From assembly GCA_033816765.1 (NCBI GenBank), contig CM066292.1, positions 2,356,001 to 2,420,000 on the forward strand: 64,000 nt of DNA, written 5' to 3'. This DNA is from Nothopassalora personata. Lineage: Eukaryota; Ascomycota; Dothideomycetes; Mycosphaerellales; Mycosphaerellaceae. Positions 1-8,999 of this stretch are shown here, piece after piece. How positions within the stretch are numbered: the stretch's first letter is position 1; every line of letters begins with the position of its first letter. A program made the translations under genes and the position numbers. The notes under the pieces were generated by a model. The model saw only the letters and a list, made by a program, of their open reading frames with translations, searched no databases and was not told the DNA's origin.

Positions 1-1579
1 GTTATTTATTGTCGTCGTTAGTGTCGCTCTCTTCTCCTTCGGAGGAATCTTCTTCGCTTAATTCTTCCGGATCCTGTTCTTCCTTAATAGTATTTAGCCC
101 GGTAGTTTCTTAACTTTCTTCCTATGGTTCTAGTAACCATAATCCGTTCCATCCTAGGTCCTGATTTTCTTTGTCGCTTCTATCTTCGTCGAAGTAGGAT
201 TCGTCGATGTCTACTTCTCGGAGCGTGGCGTTTTGCCTATACGTCGCTCCTAGGGTTCCTTGTAGTTACTAAGGCTAATACCCTGCGCCTAACTTCGCGG
301 CGTAGTAGATTTAACACGAGTCTTAGTAATAGAATCGCTAATGAAGGCTTCTATAACCATTTCGAGACTCGGATTCGGTCTCGTAGTCGACTCTTCGTGT
401 TATTATGTTGAACTGTCGTAGTTAGTTCTTCGCATTAAATGGAATGACTACCATTTGCTACCTATAGTATCCTCCTCGTCCTTCTAAGGGGTCTAGGAGA
501 GGCGTCGTGCTTCTATTATTAGCTCTCTCCCTTACTCTCTAAGTATAGTCGGTATCTCCTCGAGACCTAACGCTGCTCTTAGATTTACTAGTTTGGGGTT
601 GTATTATATTGAATTGCTCGCGGCGCACTATATTTTTACCGTAGTAATCCCGCGCTATGTAACCTTCCTTACTATAGGTATAGTATATAAGTTTTTCTTT
701 TCCTTTAAAGGGCTTTCCGTAGCCCCTACTCTTGTCGATCCTCCGTCCTCGTTAGGTAACGTCCAGTTCTATTGGCTATAGTCTATAGTAGGGCTAGCTT
801 TGTCGTGAGAATTCTCCCTTCGCAACGTATCCTCCTAAGGGTCTACGGTCCGGAGTATATCCTACTATTCCTCCTACTTTAGAGTCGTATTTCTTCTCCT
901 AGTGTCGTTCCTAGAGCTGGTTATCGATGTTAATCGACGCCTTTATTAGCTCTTCGAGGTTAGTAATCTGTCCCCCGTGTCTTATTAACTCGTCCTTAAC
1001 GGAGTCCTTAAGTCTACGTCGGAACATAGTTATTAACGCCGTCTAGTCCTATCTAGTAATTTATCCGTATTCTTCGAATTTGGCGGCATACTCTAAAGTA
1101 GACGTCTTCTACTTTAGGTGTTAAATGATTTGTATAGCCTGTTAGACTTCGTTCGAGGTTCTAAAGATTGATTTTATCTTCTCTTTAAAAAGGGTGTAGC
1201 TCCTAAACATTCTAGTAGGGTCTAATCGTCCTATACCTTCAAGGTATTCCTTAAGGTAAGGTTTAATCTAGTTCTGCGCACTTCCGCGAAGGTACGTAAT
1301 AGCGAAGATAGTTCTTTTATTAGCATCGACTAGGTTAAACATAAGGTACATATCTATCTAATTAATCTAGTCGTCGAACTTAGCTCTATCTCTATAGAAG
1401 AGGTCTAGCTTAGTAGCCTTAACGTCGTTCCTCCTTAGAGTAGGCTCGTTATCGTTATTAGACTCATCGTCCTTCGTAGTAGTCTATTGTAGTAGCGCAC
1501 GGCGGATGCTTCCTGCTTCGCTAGGGGCGGGTGTTCCCCTACTAGCTGCTTAAGTAGCGCTTATCCTAAGGGCGTTTAA
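1..1579 (-). mobile_element. Gypsy LTR retrotransposon, 5' internal part (RIP-degraded)
   Basis: Minus-strand internal part of a Gypsy element whose 5' LTR is at 1780-2185; the rest of the element runs off the left edge. Position 938-1429 read on the minus strand gives a gag-like frame. The sequence is full of TAG/TAA where Trp or Gln is expected, and CA/TG dinucleotides are scarce, as after RIP. The stretch 1-900 should hold the nucleic-acid-binding end of gag and the start of pol, but I recognise no clear motif there. The element is inserted within the Copia sequence seen at 2186-3710. Confidence 0.75.
938..1429 (-). pseudogene. Retrotransposon gag (PF03732-like), decayed
   Basis: The minus-strand frame starting near 1429 shows the usual core of fungal Gypsy gag: an aspartate-rich start, a segment of the type DxYLMFN, then a long amphipathic stretch with the segment EYAAKFEEYG and a late HGGQITNLEEL block. 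About eight in-frame TAG/TAA codons replace likely Trp or Gln residues, so it cannot be translated. Gag would form the retroelement's virus-like particle in the cytoplasm. Identification rests on the pattern of these short conserved blocks; the exact start and end are approximate. Confidence 0.7.
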
Positions 1580-1772
1580 TGTCACAAGCAGGTGCAAGCA
1601 CGTGGTCGGATAAGGTACAAGTCGAATAGATAGCTATCTAAGAGAGGCGCGGAGAGCGCGAGATACTTAAGGGAGCGCCAAGCCGATTAGTCAGCGGCTT
1701 AGTCAGCGGCGCGCTTGTGGTGCCCACGCACGTGCGCGCGGATCGAGGTGAATGGGCGCCGGTACGGTGACA
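1580..1772. mobile_element. Solo LTR (193 bp) with 5-bp target duplication
   Basis: The segment starts TGTCAC and ends GTGACA, and is flanked on both sides by TTTAA (1575-1579 and 1773-1777). TG...CA ends with a 5-bp duplication are the signature of an LTR element; 193 bp with no internal region means a solo LTR. It sits between the 5' LTR and gag of the Gypsy element, so it is a later insertion. It is more GC-rich and less RIP-mutated than its surroundings. A short non-autonomous element with inverted ends is the alternative reading. Confidence 0.75.
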
Positions 1773-1779
1773 TTTAAAG

Positions 1780-2185
1780 TGTTATTGTCTCGTTCTAGGG
1801 CTAGTCTCAAAAGAGAGATAAGTCAAGTCACGTGGCGGTATTCTTTAGAGAGGCTAAAGTAAGCTAAGCGAAGATAAATAATAGGAATAAGAGTTATATT
1901 CCAATTAGTGAGATAGTAATATAAGTTGAACGCATTAGAACTATAAGGGTTTCTTAGCGTTCCTAAATACAAAGGAGATAGAGCGTTACTCTCCGTGCTC
2001 TCTATGCTCTCTATGTTCTCTCGAGATCACCGAGATTAGCGAGGTTAAGGAGATCACTTCAGTTACTCTCTCGGTTCCTTAGTTTCATTCCTACGGGCGA
2101 GAGAGCACTTCTCGGGCGGAAGCGCCTACCAATTGTGGAGGTCTAATTAGTTAGCTTCCTTCAGCCCTAGATTAGAACCGTAATA
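1780..2185 (-). repeat. Gypsy 5' LTR (family A)
   Basis: It aligns along its full length, in opposite orientation, with the better-preserved solo LTR at 25312-25720. On the plus strand it begins TGTTATTGTCTCG and ends at the equivalent of TAACA, here mutated to TAATA. Gag lies on the minus strand just downstream, so this is the 5' LTR. Most differences from the other copy are C-to-T or G-to-A. Confidence 0.85.
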
Positions 2186-3710
2186 GTAGTCTCTTAGCTA
2201 AGATAGTTCTTTATAACCTACTCTAATTCTCCTTTAGTCGTAAGAGATCCTTACCTAACGGCCTATAAGAAGCATATAGGCCTTAGTCTTAGCCTAACAT
2301 TCTAAAGGTCTATAAGATTATTATAGATATAGAAGGATGTGCCTATGTTATAGACTTTGTCTATTAATATTAGGTTTAATGCGGCAGCTACTATCCTTCC
2401 TATGTACACTAGTTATGCAACTGTAATAGCTACTCTAGACCTCCTATGTAGTTATCTCTAGTCCCTATTACTATTAGAGCTATGCTCCTAATTAGATAAT
2501 AAGTCTAACTAGTTATTAATTGCTGCAGCAATCCTCTTCTTAGGGGATTTGCTGCCCTTTACCTTCTTTACCCTATCCTTTAGGGTGTCTTTACCCTTCT
2601 TAGACCTATTCCTAGGATTCTTCTCTAGATGCTACTTATAGCAGTTCGCGTTAGTGTGCTTATATAAGCACTATATGTACTACTTATTATTATTCTTGCT
2701 TAAGAATGCTCTAACAAAGCCATTGCTAGGCTTATAGGTAGTAGGTACTTGCTCCTTCCTAAGAGTTATAAACATTCTCTCTAGGGTAGTTAATTCTAGG
2801 GGATTGTTATGTCTCTATGTCCTAAGCTATTCGACATAGTTTAGACCTTTAACAAAGTATAATCTATAGATGCTATCTAGGAGGACAAAAAGGGATTTAA
2901 GCCTTAACTTGTTATTAACTAGGGAAGATCTAATAAATTGCTCTATAGTAGTCTTGTTGTTATTTACCTATGCTTAAAAGTCTTTATAGTACTTTAATAT
3001 ATTAGGTCTTGTAGTATCTAGTTTAATGTGCCTAACTGCCTTTAGAGTGTTATATAGATCAATTGTAATAACTAGCTTATATATTACCTTAATTAAATTA
3101 TACAATTCCTTAGCTAACTTGTCTACATCTCTAAAGTTTAACCTTAGGGTAGAATCCAATCTAGCTATAATAATGCTATATGCTTATATGTCCTCTTTCT
3201 TCTATCGCTTATAGGCAGCTTTGTATCCTATACTACTAGTAATGTCCTAAGGGGATTTATTCTAGGCAGTCTTATCTTAGACATTCTTAGTTATATCTTA
3301 GGGTTAATTATAAGCTACCCTATTTAGAGCGTACTTTGGGTTAACCTAGTCTAGATTATAGATTACGTATCTAACTAGATCCTTCTCTAGTAGTACGCTA
3401 ATTAGCATAGATTTCTATGCCTAGAACTGCACGCCTTTCCTAAGTACCTAGTTGTCCTTAGCGGATCTTACTAGGTTGCTAGAGGTATTGTTTCTAAACT
3501 CTATACCTAGTCTAGCTCTTTTAGATACTGTACTACGGTACTAGTGCTTAGTGCCGATCTCTTATAGTAGTTCTTAAATCGATTAGGTAGTTGTCCTTAA
3601 AACAAATGTAGGGTCGAGTCTACTAGCAAGGTAAGCTAATCCTTAATAGAGCTTCGATGACAATTTAGGTTTTAAATTAGATAGGCAGAGGAGCACTCGG
3701 GCTTATAACC
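2186..3710 (-). mobile_element. Copia LTR retrotransposon, gag and start of pol (RIP-degraded)
   Basis: Read on the minus strand from 3710 leftward. A gag block is visible at 2974-3159 (short open piece beginning MDSTLRLNFRDVDKLAK), followed near 2620-2720 by a CCHC-knuckle-like segment (CLYKHTNANC with one cysteine lost) and a Lys-rich linker. After that the expected protease region is too decayed to define. The element is cut at 2185 by the Gypsy insertion. Its 5' LTR is 3711-3886. Confidence 0.7.
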
Positions 3711-3886
3711 TGTTATAAATAGGTATTTAACGAGTATAAGCTTCCAGATTGAAACGATAGGGTGGATTAGTAACCCTTATAAATTGCTACAAGGTGTGAG
3801 ACTATCTAGCTACAGAAAACAGTGTAATATAGTATGTGTGTGCCAAGTCCTGACTAACATAGACCTTGGTCACCTGATTCACAACA
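3711..3886 (-). repeat. Copia 5' LTR (176 bp)
   Basis: A 176-bp block, TGTTATAAAT...ACAACA on the plus strand, with a same-length, same-orientation homologue at 52063-52238. On its left, reading the element's sense, the sequence GGTTATAAGCCCGAGTGC follows the LTR directly, where a primer-binding site belongs. Unique chromosomal sequence starts to the right. Confidence 0.75.
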
Positions 3887-3993
3887 CTCTCGATTTCTTC
3901 GTTTTCACCGAGGCATTAACGTCAGACATCCCCCAGTGATTGTGGTGCAGAAGGCGCAAAGAGGCGATAGTCATATACGCCGCCAACAACACC

Positions 3994-4629
3994 ATGGCGG
4001 CCATTGACGCCCACGTCGCCAAGGTCCTCGACAAACAGAGACCAGGACAAGACTCAGACGATGAAGATGCTCTCATCGCAGAACTCGAAGACGAGGAAGA
4101 TAATGCCTTCTCAGCCCTGCGGGAGCAAAGGCTTCAGCAACTCCACTCTGAGGTGGCGCGCGCTAAAATGATGAAGGAGACTTTGCACGGGACTTACATG
4201 GAGATCAAGGACGAGAAACAACTAATGGACATTACCACGTCCGAAAAATTATGCATTGTCCACTTCATGAAGCCTGACTTCAACCGCTGCGGAATCATGG
4301 ATGGCAAACTTCGAATACTTGTAGAGAAGCACTTCGACACCAGATTTGTGAGCATCAATGTTGACAATGCTCCATTTCTGGTGGTAAAGCTTGGCATCAA
4401 AGTCTTGCCGTGTGTCATTGCGTTCAAGGATGGAGTGAGCGTGGACAGAATCATTGGCTTCGAGGGCATAGGCCGCAAGCCGGACTCGTTCACAGTGGCG
4501 GAGTTGGAAGCAAGGCTATTGGCATGTGGCGTGCTGGTTAGGTCAAAGATGAACGAAGATGATGATCGCAGAAGGGAGCGGCAGAGGGAGGAGAGGGTGG
4601 AGGATGAGTACGCTGATGATTGGGATTAA
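3994..4629 (+). CDS. PLP1: Phosducin-like / thioredoxin-domain protein (Plp1, TXNDC9 family)
   Basis: A 211-residue protein. Proteins of this family are cytosolic co-factors of the CCT chaperonin in tubulin/actin folding and, in yeast, affect beta-tubulin. Visible order: an acidic N-terminal coiled region (about residues 20-60, with ALREQRLQQLH), then a thioredoxin-like fold (about 75-175) with the family segment LCIVHFMKPDFNRC and the late VLPCVIAFKDG strand, and a charged Arg/Glu/Asp tail ending ADDWD. The thioredoxin fold lacks a CxxC pair, as expected for this redox-inactive family. I chose the ATG at 3994 (context ACC ATG GCG) rather than the in-frame ATG at 3940, which would add 18 unlikely residues. 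Only 107 bp separate it from the Copia LTR, so the LTR lies in its promoter. Confidence 0.88.
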   Translation: MAAIDAHVAKVLDKQRPGQDSDDEDALIAELEDEEDNAFSALREQRLQQLHSEVARAKMMKETLHGTYMEIKDEKQLMDITTSEKLCIVHFMKPDFNRCGIMDGKLRILVEKHFDTRFVSINVDNAPFLVVKLGIKVLPCVIAFKDGVSVDRIIGFEGIGRKPDSFTVAELEARLLACGVLVRSKMNEDDDRRRERQREERVEDEYADDWD

Positions 4630-6983
4630 GATCGTGGAGCCTTCCCCCGCCATTGGGCCGCCATTGAACCACGTCGCCGCATCTACAACGACGGCGTCAT
4701 GGTATACACAACACCAGAACACAACAGGGCATGCCCATGCGTCGAGCAGGACCATCCTCCAAGCCATGGGATTCATCAATCAGAGGACTTCCTCTTCCTC
4801 TCGAGTCCATTGCCCCGCAGTCCTACTCAAGCATGATATCGACTAGCGACCGCTGCTTGCCAAAGGCGTCCCTACCCTCACACACAAGAATGTCGAAACT
4901 TCGTGCCCAGCACGCCTTGCTATCTCAGTTGTCCTTCGTGGCTTATTGGCAAGCAAGCTGCTCTCACCACCGCGGACTTGTTCCGGTACAAATCGAGGCT
5001 TATTTACGAACATTTCCTGTATGGCAGCCAAGCTCGTATCAATCGCAGGGCCTTCATTGAGTGAGGATCCGTGTCTGATACCGGCGAAGGCAGTCGGTGT
5101 AGAAGGTCATCTGGGACAACCTTCGCCTGCACCAGGATCGGGGACTTTGCTCGAAGAGCTTCGTAGTGTGGTTGCTGATGAAGTCGTGCTCTTGCTGGGA
5201 ACCTGATGGCTGGTCCTTCACGGCATTCGTCCTGTTCTACCTCCTCACTCAGCTTCGAGTCCAACGGGCACGTCGATATCCTTCTTGAGACCGGTCGTGA
5301 TTGTATGCCGGGAGAAACGTCCATTGATGAGCGGCGAAATTGAAGCGTTGGTGAATTTGGTGGCGAGCTCATTGTGCTTGCTGAGCTTTTCCGTTGCGTC
5401 GACATGTTGTCCTGCAACTAAGGTTCAGTCATCACGTTCGCTGACCTGGAGGCGTGCTCTCCATCAGCATGTGTCAAGCTCAACGTCCTGCAAGATTATG
5501 CGCAACCCCTCACCCAGCATTCCGATGATGCTGACTGTCAACATGCATAGTGGTCGCAGTTGTCCGGGGTACACGACATGCAGACCCACGTGGCGAGATA
5601 ATAGCACGCGACCAGAATTCACAGTCACAACGTGCACCTCTTTCGAAGGCCGCCTTCTGCCTGACTTGGACATTCTTGTCACCTGCGATCTCCTTATAGC
5701 ACGCCGCCTCCCCGCACTGCAGCCCGTAGGTCGAGCAGTTTCACGGAGTGGAGGAGATGGGATCTGCTCGTTGTTTCATCGCATCGAGCTCCGGACTTGA
5801 GGCTGTTGGACTCCAGTGAACTATGCACTCGTACATCCTCGGTGCAGCTAGGAAGAATAGGGCCGCAAGAGCTGCGACAAAGAGCTGTCGAGCCCGAGCG
5901 TTGCACCCACATGATTGTGCGAAGCAAAAGGCCGGTGATGAAGCTCAACATCGATGCGGACAGCGAAGGGTATGATCTTGCCTACCGTACTACCACAATA
6001 CCACATCTTGTAGCCGACTTCTCTTGCCTCCGCCAACTCTACACCGACCTGTGCCATCCCCACCAGGTCATCGACACGCCGCGATCAACGCAGCCATAAC
6101 TCCCCCGTCATAGAGCAACAGAATGCCCCCTCAACTCCTCCCACCTCTATTCACGCGTATGCCATGTCCTCAAACCTCTCCTTCCACATCCCTCCAGCCC
6201 TTCCATCCTCAACCCCGTTCGCCCCCGATCGTATAGTGTACAATAAGAGAGACAGACCCCAATCAGTAGCATTCTATAGACTGGAAACGCGGACTTGCAG
6301 GCCGCAACCAGGGAGGACGATCAATTTCTGCTCCGGAAAATTCTTCTTTCTGGTTGAATATGGGTGAGTGGTAAGATTGCTGAGTGCGAGCAGGATTGAT
6401 GCGTGGTGCGACTTGTATATAAAACGCGAGAGAAAGTGGTGAAACAGGGCCAACAATTGTCTAATACGTCTCATCTTTTTTCAATCTTGACCTTTGCGAA
6501 CTGGGCTTGAACGTGTCCAGCCTCGGCTTCATTTCGTCAACAGCGTAAGCGGAATGCGCCCTGAAACGTACCATTGGGTTTGCACAGTAAAATTAGAGGG
6601 TATGTTACCGCTTCTCCTCTCGATATAGACCGCATTTCCATGCAGTACAGGTTTCTTCGATCATATCGGAGCCTGGGGACTTTTGTCATCTCTGCGTAGT
6701 ATATCCGAGTACGATCTGGCGGGGTTGCGGCGAGTTACTCATCTCGCTCGAGCAAGGACCTATTGAAGGGTGATCGTCGCCGCGCTTACGAGTTTTGGTG
6801 GCAGTCGGAAACTCACTAGAACTACATGGCACCACTGAGACTACAACGTGCCCAAAGCTATCCAAATCTCGCGCCAACCCCTTCCCATCTCTTCTCTTCT
6901 CCTCGTCCCCTTTCACACAACATTCACGATGTCCGCAGTCCGACTTCAGCAGACACAGGGTACACCGTCTTTGGGATTGCGAC
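4630..6983. other. No confident gene
   Basis: Base composition is like coding or old coding DNA and many medium ORFs overlap, but none is recognisable. The best candidate is on the minus strand at 5004-5417 (137 codons, Ser/Pro-rich, with RKSSASTMSSPPNSPTLQF), preceded by a plausible branch point and TTGCAG acceptor, which could be one exon of a fast-evolving regulatory protein. I cannot connect it to a neighbouring exon. Confidence 0.3.
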
Positions 6984-7229
6984 TTATGAGTTATCATCTT
7001 GGATCATAATTAGGATTCTTCCTCGTTTCGCATTCATGAGGTCCTGGACATGTTTCGGCTCTGGTGCTGTGGTGAACATGGCCGTTGCGACGAAGATAAT
7101 GAGGACGGTGGGGACGAGGCGCGTTGGTTGGGGTTGGAGGTTCGATGAAGAGTGAGGCTTGGGAGGGATCGAATGGGTGGATGGAGTTGATTTTTGTCTG
7201 GCTGGTCGTCCGGGTTCAGCGCATCGCAA
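6984..7229 (-). CDS. Possible small single-pass membrane protein
   Basis: An 81-codon minus-strand ORF, not recognised. It has a basic, Pro-rich N-terminal half, one hydrophobic stretch (about residues 40-57, LVPTVLIIFVATAMFTTA) and a short charged tail. This layout would suit a small mitochondrial or ER membrane protein, but length is short and no neighbour supports it. Its codon use is unremarkable. Treat as a weak call; a chance ORF is equally possible. Confidence 0.25.
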   Translation of the reverse strand: MRCAEPGRPARQKSTPSTHSIPPKPHSSSNLQPQPTRLVPTVLIIFVATAMFTTAPEPKHVQDLMNAKRGRILIMIQDDNS

Positions 7230-8059
7230 GCATCGCTCAGCTTATTGTCCTAGTGCGGCATAGACTGAGCTTCCCAACAAGCTTCGTCGGAAGGCCAAGC
7301 GGGATGTCAATACCATAAGGCGACCGAGCGGTCTGAAGATTCCCGCGCATTGTACTTGGTCGGATCAGCAGAGTGTATCTTTTCCGACGCTGCTACAGTT
7401 CTCGTACTTAGCTCTTCTACCGCTTCCGTTAGTCGAAACAGTTCGCGAGGTGCAGAGCTTGTCTATTGAGCGACCGACCACACCCACACCTACAACCACA
7501 CCTACATCTGAAGACCTACAACGCCTAAGAAGCAGGGTTAAGAGCAACACCTAAAAAGCAGGGTTGCTATTTGAATTGGACTACAAACAACACCACGTAC
7601 AGAAAGCAGGGGGTGCGCGGCAGCCGAATTGAATGAATACATAGCGTTGCTTCGAACAGACACACTCTCCTACATACGTGCGACAATATGTAACAGGCAC
7701 GAGAAGGTGACTTGAAGTGAATGGGTTATGAGTCCGTGCTGTGCACAAGCTGGTTATATATCGGTCTTTATAATTATAACACACACTACAACATCTAGTG
7801 ATTCACGATACGCGCGTTGCTACTGTAATGGTATATTCTACTAAGCGCTCCTGTAGCACTATGCTCGCGATGAAAGATTACTGTCAATAGATCGACGTTA
7901 CGGACAACAAGTAAGTTTCGCAATAAGGATGAGGGATTTATTAGCCCATGTCTTAGATCGTGACGACTACTTCATGTCCTAGATATTCAAACCCGTCTCG
8001 CCGTGCCTTTCCTATAGATAGTTTTAACATAAACATAGACCTCGAAGTAAAGATTAACA
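7230..8059. other. Intergenic, no gene seen
   Basis: No credible coding frame. A short imperfect direct repeat (AGCAGGGTT preceded by CCTAA/AAA) occurs twice at about 7525-7567 and a third related AGCAGGG at about 7605. From about 7790 on the base composition shifts to AT-rich, TA-rich sequence like the repeat blocks. Confidence 0.4.
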
Positions 8060-8388
8060 ATGAAATTCCTCGCGCTTCTACTTTGTATAACCCTTACCTC
8101 CGCATTAGAAGCCGTATGGTGCGATTATGGTACGAACAGTGATGGATGGTGCGAGTGGAAACACAACTATACCTATTGTGTAAGTCGACCGTCGAGGAAA
8201 TGTTGTAGAGACTAGCATTTCCTATTAATGCTAATGTATATTCTATGCAGTGCGCAAGCGCTCAAAGCGCGGAGTTCCCGATCTTTCGACAAGCCGACCT
8301 CCTCGTCGTAGGTAGCAATAGCACGTCGTCAAGCGGTTATTCCTGTAAGAGTAACGGCACGGAGGGGTTAATGTACTGTGCAACGTAA
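8060..8388 (+). CDS. Small secreted cysteine-rich protein (effector-like), two exons
   Basis: Join 8060..8179, 8251..8388; 85 residues. Residues 1-16 form a signal peptide (MKFLALLLC then a hydrophobic run ending TSAL). The mature part has six cysteines (at residues 21, 31, 40, 41, 72, 83), enough for three disulfides, and NYT, NST and NGT glycosylation sequons. The 71-bp intron is phase 0, with GTAAGT donor, a CTAAT branch-like site and TATGCAG acceptor; both exons stay open exactly to the splice sites and the stop. No homologue recognised. It lies in an AT-rich pocket next to a truncated gene, a setting typical of fungal effectors. A broken paralogue follows at 8790. Function as an effector is inference only; expression is unknown. 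Confidence 0.65.
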
Positions 8389-8789
8389 GAGGCACGTTGA
8401 GGGCAAGATGTAGCTCCATATCGAAACGTCAACCACAAGATTAGTAGGTAGAGCTAGGCGTTAGGTCAAAGCGAACATTCGGCTATAGAACTATAGGCTA
8501 CTTGCTTCCTCCGCAAGTTACCTATAATCAACACATCTCACACCTAAGCTAATTTATTCTACGATCGACATTCTAGCCCGAAGTAATATAGCTCTACGGT
8601 CAGCGCGTGTAGCGCGTCACTACTATCAAGGTGTATAGAAACCGTCGCTACTATAGCGAAGGTAGCACTATATTCGCTAAGAGAAGACCGGTAAAATACC
8701 ATACTAGAAATATAAGCTCGACGCGCCTCACTCACTCGTAGAAAACTCACAATGGACAACAAGACGGGATGTCGACAACAAGAACAACT
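8389..8789. other. AT-rich spacer between two paralogues, no gene seen
   Basis: RIP-like, TA-rich sequence with no credible coding frame. It may be a decayed repeat; I found no ends or target duplications. Confidence 0.35.
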
Positions 8790-8900
8790 ATGAAATTCCT
8801 CGCGCTTTTGCTATGCATGACATTCTCCGCAGTGGCACTACCTGGGGCCCAGTCTACTTCAGCACCCGCGGCTGCGTCCTCGTCTGCTATAATCTGGTGA
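8790..8900 (+). pseudogene. Broken paralogue of the secreted protein at 8060
   Basis: The first 18 coding bases are identical to those of the gene at 8060, and the encoded start MKFLALLLCM is a near copy of its signal peptide. The frame then runs through a Ser/Ala-rich stretch and stops with TGG TGA at the place where the first gene has TGG TGC (Trp and first mature cysteine). No usable intron donor/acceptor pair rescues it. It is therefore probably a tandem duplicate that has lost its mature domain. Confidence 0.5.
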
Positions 8901-8999
8901 AATACTCTAAATCCACGTTTATAGTCGACAATACTGCGGTGTCCACATTTTATAAAAAAGTGACTGCCATGTCCACCTATTACTGTCAAAACATACTCC

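Noticed and set aside
4543..5060. Overlapping ORFs after PLP1 on both strands
   Set aside because: No domain, no codon bias, mutually overlapping; probably 3' UTR and spacer.
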